Shown here one piece after another: positions 1 to 6,791 of a DNA stretch of 31,803 nucleotides. The first letter of the stretch is position 1. Every line of letters begins with the position of its first letter. A model generated the notes under the pieces. That model saw nothing but the letters and a program-made list of their open reading frames with translations. It had not been told where the DNA came from and made no database searches. Source of the DNA: CALMRE01 sp964412895 (GTDB taxonomy: Bacteria; UBP6; UBA1177; JAKLFG01); the NCBI GenBank assembly GCA_964412895.1, contig CAYPQK010000027.1, forward strand, positions 1 through 31,803, in the 5' to 3' direction. The position numbers and the translations under genes are program-made.

Positions 1-350
1 GCCAGCGCGAAGGGTATCGGATTGTTCTTGAAGAAAAACTCTATCTTCTGGAGCTCCTTTTCGCGGTCGTCCTCGACCGGCAGGACCACCAGTATCAGCT
101 CCAGCCCCTTCGCCTTGTACTCCTTGTAAAGCGTCGCCCACGCCGGGAGCGCCTTCTTGCACGGCTCGCAGTGTATCGAGAAGAAGTCGACCGCGAGGAG
201 CTTCACCCCCGCCGCGGCCCGTATCGCCTTGGTGTTGTAGAGCTTGTCGCCCATGTCGTAGAGTTCGAAATCGTAATCCTTCTTCTGTTCGGCCGCGAAC
301 GCGCCGACACACAGCAGACACACCAGAAGCAGCGTCAGTTTTTTCATCAT
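1..350 (-). CDS. TlpA-like thioredoxin-fold exported protein (partial, C-terminus off window)
   Basis: The frame opens at the ATG at 350 (a second ATG follows at 347) and stays open to the left edge, giving about 116 residues of an incomplete protein. It starts with a Sec signal peptide (MMKKLTLLLVCLLCVGAFAA). A thioredoxin-like segment follows, containing the redox motif C-E-P-C in DFFSIHCEPCKKALPAW and then a beta strand LELILVVLP. This is the usual layout of periplasmic TlpA/ResA/AhpC-TSA-type thiol-disulfide proteins, which reduce or oxidise disulfides of exported proteins. The start lies 9 bases after the end of the interrupted lipoprotein frame upstream, so it is probably the last visible gene of the operon that begins at 4419. 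Whether it is a reductase or a peroxiredoxin-like protein cannot be decided without the C-terminal half. Confidence 0.8.
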   Translation of the reverse strand, partial: MMKKLTLLLVCLLCVGAFAAEQKKDYDFELYDMGDKLYNTKAIRAAAGVKLLAVDFFSIHCEPCKKALPAWATLYKEYKAKGLELILVVLPVEDDREKELQKIEFFFKNNPIPFAL

Positions 351-359
351 ATCCCCCCC

Positions 360-605
360 CTATTGCGCCATGATCTCGTCGAACGCCTTGAGGAACGCGT
401 TCTTGACGGCGTCCTTGTCGGTGTAGGCGGCGCCGCGCGCCGAGCCGCTGTAGGGCCTGACCACCTTATTCTCGGTCAGCGATATGTACTCCGCCTCGAC
501 CGCGACATCGGCGTACCATTCGCCGTCGACATTCTTCGGTTCGGCCGGTTTCACCTTGAGCACGAGGAAGAAGGCCGAATCGGCCGCCTTATCGGCAAGC
601 GTCTA
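360..605 (-). pseudogene. In-frame 3' continuation of the LPP20-like lipoprotein, separated by an amber codon
   Basis: Downstream of the TAG at 603-605 the same reading frame continues without interruption for 80 codons to the TAG at 360-362. The residues after the stop (TLADKAADSAFFLVLKVKPA, then VAVEAEYISL) align with the same region of the paralogue encoded at 8592-10391 (EAYFLLFRP, then AKLVFEHYALIE). This stretch is therefore the missing end of the domain that starts at 1247, not a separate gene. A GTG at 563 could in principle restart translation, but I see no Shine-Dalgarno sequence before it. The likeliest explanations are a nonsense mutation or a sequencing error; suppression is possible but unproven. 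Confidence 0.75.
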
Positions 606-1247
606 TATGGTGTAGTTCTCGGCCACCGGGTCGGCGTCGGGTTTGAGGTTGAACTTCTTGACCTGCGCGAATTCCTTCACGAGCCGCATCGCGTCGCCCA
701 TCAGTTCGGACCGGGGCGTCAGCACCGCCCAGCCGCAGAGGGCGTCGATCTCTTTACGGATGCGGGCGATCTCCTCGTCGGGGACCTTCACGAGCACCTT
801 CGCGTCGAATTCGACCGCGCCACGGTCCCATTTTTCGATGTAGGTGCCGTCGAGTTTGTAGTCCTTTATCCGTATCGGGGCGCCGGTGAGCTTGTTCTTG
901 ACGCCGATGTCGTAGGAGTAGTTGCCGTTCGATTCCTGTTCCTTGCTGACCAGTTCGCTCGACACCTTCACGCCGAACTGACTCGATATCTGGGCAAGTC
1001 CGTTGAGGAGCGCCTTGGCGCGGGCATCCTCTTCGGTGCGCGATTTGGACGATTCGCCGACGAAGTACCAGTTGCCCCCCTTCTGGGCGTAGCCGGTGAT
1101 CGAAAGCCACTCGGGCTTCGCCGCCGGGGTCGATTCGAGCATCTTGCCGGGTCCGGCGACCGGGGCATCGTCGCCGCCGCCGGTGGTGGCGCAGGAAAAG
1201 ATGAAGAGCGCCGAAAGCGCCGTCAGAAACAGAGCGATACGGTTCAT
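603..1247 (-). CDS. LPP20/FlgT-like lipoprotein, apparently truncated by an in-frame amber codon
   Basis: The 214-residue frame starts with a lipoprotein signal peptide (MNRIALFLTALSALFIFSCA, lipobox ending at Cys19). A Gly/Asp linker follows, then a domain beginning WLSITGYAQKGGNWYFVGES. That domain resembles the N-terminal part of the protein at 8592-10391 (both have W...G....YFVG.S, then IE.W.RG..E.DA, then GWAV or AWAV). Such LPP20-like domains occur in outer-membrane or flagellum-associated lipoproteins; the role here is unknown. The start has a GAGGAG ribosome site. The gene begins 25 bases after the end of the propeller/chemoreceptor gene, suggesting one transcript. The frame stops at 603 inside the conserved domain and continues in frame to 360. 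Confidence 0.75.
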   Translation of the reverse strand: MNRIALFLTALSALFIFSCATTGGGDDAPVAGPGKMLESTPAAKPEWLSITGYAQKGGNWYFVGESSKSRTEEDARAKALLNGLAQISSQFGVKVSSELVSKEQESNGNYSYDIGVKNKLTGAPIRIKDYKLDGTYIEKWDRGAVEFDAKVLVKVPDEEIARIRKEIDALCGWAVLTPRSELMGDAMRLVKEFAQVKKFNLKPDADPVAENYTI

Positions 1248-1272
1248 GGACAGTCTCCTCGGTATGGTTGTT

Positions 1273-4200
1273 CTACAGTTCCTGTATCTTGGTCACCTCG
1301 CGGACCAGCCGCGCCGTCTCGTCCTTGAGCTGCTGCGCCGCCCGGTGAACCTCCTCGACAAGCACCGTGTTGTCCTGCGTCAGGCGGCGGATCTCGTAGA
1401 GCGATATGTCGATGCGGCCGACCTCGGCCACATGCTTCTCGATGATGGCGTTGATGCGCCCCATCCGGTCGGATATCCCCTTGAATTCGCTGATGACCTC
1501 GCTGATGAAGTGGGCGCTGTTGTCGACCGAGTTCTTGCCCGACGCGACCTTGTCGCCGGTGTCGGTGATGAGCGACCGGATTGAGTTGAGCGAACCGGCG
1601 GTCTGGCTCGACAGTTCACGGACCGATTCGGCGACCACCGCGAACCCCTTGCCGGCGTCGCCGGCGCGGGCCGCCTCTATCGCGGCGTTGAGCGACAGGA
1701 GATTGGTCTTGAACGCTATCTCGTTGACGACCTCGATGATGTTGCGGATCTCGGCGGCCGAAGTGGCGATGAGTTCCATCGCGCGGACCGCCTGCGACAG
1801 GACCATCGAACTTTCGTCGGCCTTGTCCGATATCTTGGTGACCACATCGTTCATCGACACCACCTGCTGGCGGGTGTCGCTGAGTTTTGCGGTGATGTCG
1901 GTCAGCGTCGAAGAGACGAGGTCTATCTTGGCGTAGGTGTCGCCCGACCTCTCGGCGGTGGTGGCGGTCGACCGGCTGAGCATGTCCGATATCTCGGTGA
2001 GCCGCTCCGACATGTTCTGGACATGGAGGATGATGTCGCGCAGATCCTTGGTCCGCGATTCGATGATGCGGGCCATCTCCACCTCGCGGTTCCGTATCTC
2101 GCGCGCCTTGAGCCGGATATAGCCCAGCACGCCCCCCACCACCAGCAGCATGACCAGTATGCGGAACCACCAAGTCTGGTAGAAATAAGGCGTCAGATAG
2201 AAGCGGTAGGCGGCGCCGAGATTGTTCCAGACCCCGTCGTTGTTGGCGGCGATGACGCGGAACTCGTAGGTGCCGGGGCGGAGGTTGCTGTAGAACGCGG
2301 TGCGCCGGCTTCCCGCCTCTATCCAGTCCTTATCGAAGCCGTCGAGTTTGTATTTGAACGACATCTTATCGGAGAACAGGTACGACAGGGCGGTGTAGTT
2401 GAATTCGACCGTGGTGACCCCGGGGCCGAACTCGGGCAGGTCCTCGGTGTCGGAGAAAGGCATGACCTTCTTGTCGACGATGACCTCGGCGATATCGACC
2501 GGCGGCTCCACCTCGTTGACGGCCATTTTCTTCGGGTCGAGCACCGCCACCCCTTTGGCCGTGACGAACCAGAGCTTGCCCGACTTGTCGCGGTAGGTGT
2601 TCCCCTGCGAACCGCCGTTGCACTCGGCCGACAGCATCCCGTCGGTCACCCCGTAGAGCTTGGGCGATATCTTCTCGATGGTCCCCTCGGCGAAGAGATC
2701 CACCTGACTGCGGTCGATGAAGATGATCCCCTTGTTCGAGGTGAGCCACAGGTTATCGTCGCCGTCGAGGACGATATCGAAGATGTTCTCTATCGGCAGT
2801 CCCTTGCGCATCGTTATCTGGCTGGTCTTGTCGCCGCGGATGATGAACAGGCCGCTCGCGGTCGCCACATAGAGCGTCCGGCGCGAATCCTCGACCATCG
2901 AGAATATCTGCACGCCGTTCAGCGCCTCGTACGGCACCGAGAAGCCCTTGCCATCCCATTTGGTCAGGCCGGCGCGGGTGGCAATGAGGATGTCCCCCTC
3001 CTTGGTCTCGTAGAAATGCGATACCTTCGCGGTGTAGTCCCCTTCCGGGTCGAGCCGTCGGAACGATTCGCCGTCGAAATAGGCGATGCCGACATCGTTG
3101 GTGCCGGCCCAGATGCGTCCCTTCGAATCGCGGAAGACCGCCGCGACATTGTTGCTGGTCAGGCCGTCGGCCTTGGTGTAGAGACGCCCCGCCCCGCCGT
3201 CCCAGCGGAAGATCCCCTTGCCGTAGATGCCGGCCCAGAGCACCCCGTCGCGGTCCTCGATGAGCGAAAGTATCGTGGAATCGTTGACGACGATGTCCTC
3301 ATAGGTGAACGAGGAGACCTTGCCGTTCTGGTACTGGTAAAGACCGCCGCCGAACGATCCGATCCACATCCCGCCGCCCTTCGATTCGTAGATGGAGAAA
3401 ATGATCTCGTTGCGGAACACGCCGGGGCCGCCGATGGTCATGAACTTCCCTTCGCGGAACCGGTAGATGCCGGCGCCGCGCGTCCCGACCCATATCGAAC
3501 CTTCGCGGTCCTCGAAGATCGACGATATGTTGGTGAAGTAGAACTTGTCGTCGGGGGTGATGGTCTTCCGGCCGCCGTCGCGCAGACGGAACAGCCCCGT
3601 CTCCTCGGTGCCGACCCATATATTCTTGCCGGCATCCTCATAGACCGTGGATATGGAGTAATTCTGCAGAGCGTCGGCCTGTACCGGCCGGAACGCGCTT
3701 TTTTCCTTGTTCAGCGTGAAGAGTCCCTGCTGGGTCGCCGCCCACAACTGTCCGGCGCTGTCGACATACAGCGACGACACCTGCGACTCGAGCGAATCGA
3801 CCACATGCGCCTTGCCGTCCTTCACCCAACCGACGCGCCCGGCGCGGCCGCCCACCCAGAGACGCCCCTCGGCATCCATCGCCATGGAACGCAGATCGTC
3901 GGTCGGGAGTCCGTCCTTTTTCTGGAGCGTCAGCGCGACCTTGCCGTCCTTGAAGAGGCACAGTCCCTTGCGGGTGGCCACCCAGAGCGATCCGTCGGCG
4001 TTCTGGAATATGCGGACCACCGAGTTGTGCGGCAGGCCGTCCTTTTCCAGATAGATCTTCGTATCGGTGGTGCGGTGATTGAAGCGGACCAGTCCCCCGC
4101 CGTCGGTCCCGATCCACAGCACCGGGTCCTTGATATCCTCGATCATCACCATCGTGTGGTGGTTCTCGAGCGGCAGGTTACCCTTGTCGAACACGGTGAA

Positions 4201-4419
4201 CGAGATGCCGTCGAACCGGACGAAGCCCTCTTCGGTCCCCATCCAGAGGTAGCCGTTGCGCGTCTGGACCATCGTCAGGACCGAATTCTGCGGCAGTCCC
4301 TGATTGGCGGTCCAGTTGTCAAGCATGAACTGCGACAGGCCCAGTTCATGGTTGAGCGCGAAGAGACCCTCGCACGCGAACAGTACAATAAAAAGAATAG
4401 GCAGCAGATATCGTTTCAT
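1273..4419 (-). CDS. Beta-propeller sensor (Reg_prop/Y_Y_Y) fused to methyl-accepting chemotaxis signalling domain
   Basis: This 1048-residue protein has a signal peptide, then about 630 residues of two-component-regulator propeller repeats (recurring forms such as LWMGTEEGFVRFDG, LWVATRKGLCLF and IWVGTRGAGIYRF). A Y_Y_Y-type beta-sandwich lies near residues 670-740 (FKYKLDGFDKDW, then RPGTYEFRVIAANNDGVWN). One membrane helix spans about 746-768 (FRILVMLLVVGGVLGYIRL). The rest is a cytoplasmic coiled coil whose tip matches chemoreceptors: FKTNLLSLNAAIEAARAG followed by GKGFAVVAESVREL. The propeller should face the periplasm and bind a ligand, perhaps a glycan by analogy with Bacteroidetes hybrid sensors. 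The output would go to a CheA/CheW-type pathway rather than a kinase domain. I see no HAMP domain between helix and signalling region. Two smaller genes follow closely on the same strand. Confidence 0.9.
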   Translation of the reverse strand: MKRYLLPILFIVLFACEGLFALNHELGLSQFMLDNWTANQGLPQNSVLTMVQTRNGYLWMGTEEGFVRFDGISFTVFDKGNLPLENHHTMVMIEDIKDPVLWIGTDGGGLVRFNHRTTDTKIYLEKDGLPHNSVVRIFQNADGSLWVATRKGLCLFKDGKVALTLQKKDGLPTDDLRSMAMDAEGRLWVGGRAGRVGWVKDGKAHVVDSLESQVSSLYVDSAGQLWAATQQGLFTLNKEKSAFRPVQADALQNYSISTVYEDAGKNIWVGTEETGLFRLRDGGRKTITPDDKFYFTNISSIFEDREGSIWVGTRGAGIYRFREGKFMTIGGPGVFRNEIIFSIYESKGGGMWIGSFGGGLYQYQNGKVSSFTYEDIVVNDSTILSLIEDRDGVLWAGIYGKGIFRWDGGAGRLYTKADGLTSNNVAAVFRDSKGRIWAGTNDVGIAYFDGESFRRLDPEGDYTAKVSHFYETKEGDILIATRAGLTKWDGKGFSVPYEALNGVQIFSMVEDSRRTLYVATASGLFIIRGDKTSQITMRKGLPIENIFDIVLDGDDNLWLTSNKGIIFIDRSQVDLFAEGTIEKISPKLYGVTDGMLSAECNGGSQGNTYRDKSGKLWFVTAKGVAVLDPKKMAVNEVEPPVDIAEVIVDKKVMPFSDTEDLPEFGPGVTTVEFNYTALSYLFSDKMSFKYKLDGFDKDWIEAGSRRTAFYSNLRPGTYEFRVIAANNDGVWNNLGAAYRFYLTPYFYQTWWFRILVMLLVVGGVLGYIRLKAREIRNREVEMARIIESRTKDLRDIILHVQNMSERLTEISDMLSRSTATTAERSGDTYAKIDLVSSTLTDITAKLSDTRQQVVSMNDVVTKISDKADESSMVLSQAVRAMELIATSAAEIRNIIEVVNEIAFKTNLLSLNAAIEAARAGDAGKGFAVVAESVRELSSQTAGSLNSIRSLITDTGDKVASGKNSVDNSAHFISEVISEFKGISDRMGRINAIIEKHVAEVGRIDISLYEIRRLTQDNTVLVEEVHRAAQQLKDETARLVREVTKIQEL

Positions 4420-4445
4420 GGCACCCCGCCGGTTAACGCGCCCCT

Positions 4446-4474
4446 ATACTAATAAAATAAAACCTAAAAAACAA
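4446..4474 (-). promoter_or_regulatory. Putative sigma70-type promoter for the propeller/chemoreceptor gene
   Basis: On the minus strand a -35-like TTGTTT (4469-4474) and a -10-like TAGTAT (4446-4451) are separated by 17 bases in an AT-rich interval just upstream of the ATG at 4419. Both hexamers are imperfect; this is a pattern match only. Confidence 0.4.
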
Positions 4475-4488
4475 GAAAAGAGGGTGCG

Positions 4489-4905
4489 CTACTCGCCGAT
4501 CACCTTAATGAGGACGCGCTTGCGGCGCATGCCGTCGAATTCGCCGTAGAATATCTGTTCCCACGGGCCGAAATCAAGCCGCCCGCCGGTGATGGCGACC
4601 ACCACCTCACGCCCCATCACCTGCCGCTTGAGGTGCGCATCGCCGTTGTCCTCGCCGCCGTTGTGCCGGTACTGCGAATGGGGTTTCTCGGGGGCGAGTT
4701 TTTCCAGCCACTGCTCGAAATCGTGGTGGAGGCCGCGTTCATCGTCGTTGATGAAGACGCTCGCGGTGATGTGCATGGCGTTGACGAGCACGAAGCCCTC
4801 CTTGACGCCGCTCTCGGCGACCGCCCGTTCGACCTCGGAAGTGATGTTGATGTAGGCGCGCCGCGTCGGCGTGGTGAACGACAGTTCCTTGCGGTGGTGT
4901 TTCAT
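4489..4905 (-). CDS. yjbQ: YjbQ/UPF0047 family protein (secondary thiamine-phosphate synthase-like)
   Basis: The 138-residue protein is full length for the YjbQ (UPF0047) family and shows its signature pattern: VLVNAMHITASVFINDDERG, then GEDNGDAHLKRQVMGREVVV, then RLDFGPWEQIFYGEFDG and a final RKRVLIKVIGE. Members of this family have weak thiamine-phosphate synthase activity in vitro, and their physiological role is not settled. No signal peptide is present, so it is cytoplasmic, unlike its neighbours. It has a GAGGGAG ribosome site and starts 10 bases after the lipoprotein gene at 4916-5494, so it may be the last gene of that transcript. I see no functional link with the surface proteins upstream. 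Confidence 0.9.
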   Translation of the reverse strand: MKHHRKELSFTTPTRRAYINITSEVERAVAESGVKEGFVLVNAMHITASVFINDDERGLHHDFEQWLEKLAPEKPHSQYRHNGGEDNGDAHLKRQVMGREVVVAITGGRLDFGPWEQIFYGEFDGMRRKRVLIKVIGE

Positions 4906-4915
4906 GGGGCTCCCT

Positions 4916-5494
4916 CTACTGCGGCGCGTGCCAGACGAAGGAATGTATTCCCGCGGTATGGTTGTTCTCCGGGTTGTAACATTTCACATAACACGAACTA
5001 CCATCACTAAAATCTTCACTCAAATGAAAGGTACAACCAGTCCCATCGGTCAGCGGCGTTTCTATCGTCGCGACAAGGTAGTTGTAATTGCCACTGGTCG
5101 TGTAAGTTATTTCCGCCACCCCTTCCTCTGAAACGGCAAAATAAAGTTTGAAGTAGTTATTGCCCATGCACTTGGTGTTGGGATCAACCGTCTCGGTGTG
5201 GATGAGGCATTTGATGTACTCGCCGACGGTGATGGTGTCGGGAATGTAGTCGGGCTTGGCGACCTCGCCCTCCGCCGGTGCATAGGTAGCACTGCCGCCC
5301 GCGAACTTGGCTATGATGGCCGCCGTGTCGACATCGAAACGCTCGTCGGCCTTCGGACAGGAAGGAGTATCGGTTGCCTTGAACACCGACGCCGTCGGCG
5401 TATAGGTCTTCTCGGTGGCGGTGGTACAGGAACCACTGTCACACGAGATCAGCATGAACGCCGCAAGACCAAGCAGAACAAGCAAGTAGCGCAT
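4916..5494 (-). CDS. Hypothetical lipoprotein with conserved Cys residues
   Basis: The 192-residue protein starts MRYLLVLLGLAAFMLISCDS, a clear lipoprotein signal with lipobox Cys18. A Thr/Ser-rich linker is followed by a compact domain with several Cys residues (around IKCLIHTET, NTKCMGNNYFKLYF, GTGCTFHLSEDF, SSCYVKCYNPEN). I do not recognise the family; the strand-rich pattern suggests a small beta-sandwich with disulfides, as expected on a surface. The ribosome site is GGGGAGGGG. The first bases of the gene and its leader match the next gene upstream (start 6708): the sequence around the start codon is identical over more than 20 bases. The two therefore share a duplicated 5' module although the mature parts differ. 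It lies 11 bases after that gene. Confidence 0.65.
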   Translation of the reverse strand: MRYLLVLLGLAAFMLISCDSGSCTTATEKTYTPTASVFKATDTPSCPKADERFDVDTAAIIAKFAGGSATYAPAEGEVAKPDYIPDTITVGEYIKCLIHTETVDPNTKCMGNNYFKLYFAVSEEGVAEITYTTSGNYNYLVATIETPLTDGTGCTFHLSEDFSDGSSCYVKCYNPENNHTAGIHSFVWHAPQ

Positions 5495-5505
5495 GAACCC
5501 CTCCC

Positions 5506-6708
5506 CTACAATGTGACCTCGACCGTGTGGCTCTTTACCAAGTGCGGTTCGGAGTATTGATCACCCCAATATATCTCAACGGTATAAGTCCCCGATTCGT
5601 AGACCTTGAAGGTCCAGACCACATCATAATGGCACAAACAGAGGCAGAAGTCTTCGCCGGTGAGTTCTTTGGCGTACAAACGGACGACGAAAGTGCTGTT
5701 GCCATAATGAAGCGATTGCTCTATGCCGGCCATACAGCAGTTCAGCTCGACATTGGCATATGTGACGGTCACCTGATCGCCATTCACTTCAGGCTCGGGA
5801 AATGCAGGGAAAAGGTCGTCCTCGTCCGGCATTTCGGTGTCATCGTCGCTCACGAACATATTGTTGAGGTAGCCCTTGCAACTGCTGACATACGTCTCTA
5901 CCAGCGCACCGTTATCGTCAGGCAGTTCGGTGCCGTCGACATCGGGTTGAGCCTCTTCGGGTTCTTCCGTTGCCATGTCGGCGTCGGGCTGCGTCTCTTC
6001 TGGTTGTGTGGCATCGACATCGGCATCGGGTTTGACTTCTTCGGGTTGCGCGGCATCGGCATCGGCGTCGGGCTGCACAGCATCAAAATCGTTCGTTTCC
6101 CCATCGGGCTTGTCGTAGTAATCACAAGGAGGATAGTCAGGTTGAACGATATCGTCATCGTTCGCCAAAGAGTCTTCCAATATACACCGGAAATTCTTTG
6201 GACAGCAAGAGCTGGTAAGCTCGCTTCCGATCCCGCCGGTGGAAAAGTCGAGATAGAAAGCGGTATAGGTACCATGTCTTGGATCCACGGGCTGCGAAGA
6301 AGACCAAAGTTGAGATGTGTCTCCGAAAACCGAATATTTTCCTGTGGTACTTTGGGCACAGCCGGTACAGCCCACCTGTTCACAAGCACAATAATACAGA
6401 CAGTCATCTACCGTGCCGCAAGCCCCTCCCGTTTCTGTAGAAGGGCAATTCTGAACAAGCATCCTCAATTCAGAAATGGTGGGGAGACGCCCTCCTTTCG
6501 ACTTGCACCAACCACTCGTCCAAGTTTCCTTGGATGGCCACGGATCGGACCAGTAGCGGCCGTCGTGTTCGCGACAGAAAAAGTTGGTATCAGGACAGAC
6601 ATCGTTGTCGGGCTTCACCGAGTCGGCATCGGTAGCGGACGATGTCTTGTCGCCACATCCCGTCAGCGCAAACACCGCACAAACAATAACCGCAAGCAAG
6701 TAGCGCAT
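5506..6708 (-). CDS. Lipoprotein with Lcl/DUF1566-like domain, Asp/Glu/Pro-rich linker and C-terminal beta domain
   Basis: This 400-residue protein has a lipoprotein signal (MRYLLAVIVCAVFALTGCGD, Cys18). Next comes a Cys-rich domain, about residues 35-185, that fits the DUF1566/Lcl C-terminal pattern: GRLPTISELRMLVQNCP, then SQLWSSSQPVDP, AFYLDFSTGG and a final RCILED. These domains are found in surface adhesins and in many exported deltaproteobacterial proteins. Residues about 190-270 are a low-complexity linker of units like PDADVDATQPEE, probably a stalk. The last 130 residues look like a beta-sandwich (VTVTYANVELNC, then YTVEIYWGDQYSEP). The role is unknown; adhesion is a reasonable guess. 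Base composition is less GC-rich than the enzyme genes nearby. It heads the group 6708-4489. Confidence 0.75.
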   Translation of the reverse strand: MRYLLAVIVCAVFALTGCGDKTSSATDADSVKPDNDVCPDTNFFCREHDGRYWSDPWPSKETWTSGWCKSKGGRLPTISELRMLVQNCPSTETGGACGTVDDCLYYCACEQVGCTGCAQSTTGKYSVFGDTSQLWSSSQPVDPRHGTYTAFYLDFSTGGIGSELTSSCCPKNFRCILEDSLANDDDIVQPDYPPCDYYDKPDGETNDFDAVQPDADADAAQPEEVKPDADVDATQPEETQPDADMATEEPEEAQPDVDGTELPDDNGALVETYVSSCKGYLNNMFVSDDDTEMPDEDDLFPAFPEPEVNGDQVTVTYANVELNCCMAGIEQSLHYGNSTFVVRLYAKELTGEDFCLCLCHYDVVWTFKVYESGTYTVEIYWGDQYSEPHLVKSHTVEVTL

Positions 6709-6738
6709 GAACCCCTCCTTTCGGTCAAAGATGTGTTC

Positions 6739-6766
6739 AGTCTAGCAGAACAGACGATAAATGCAA
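6739..6766 (-). promoter_or_regulatory. Putative promoter for the 6708-4489 gene group
   Basis: On the minus strand TTGCAT (6761-6766) and TAGACT (6739-6744) are spaced by 16 bases, in the only gap before the gene starting at 6708. The -35 match is weak, so this is tentative. Confidence 0.3.
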
Positions 6767-6791
6767 GGGGAAAGTTTCGGGAGAGAAATTC

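Noticed and set aside
603..605. Pyrrolysine or general amber recoding
   Set aside because: Other genes in the window end with TAG in normal positions, the paralogue has Glu at the aligned site, and no tRNA or PylRS gene is visible. I keep nonsense mutation or sequence error as the default.
2023..4452. 809-codon open frame antisense to the propeller/chemoreceptor gene
   Set aside because: The opposite strand encodes a protein with clear domains, signal peptide and membrane helix. Long antisense frames are expected in GC-rich DNA with repetitive codon use, and this one has no recognisable motifs.
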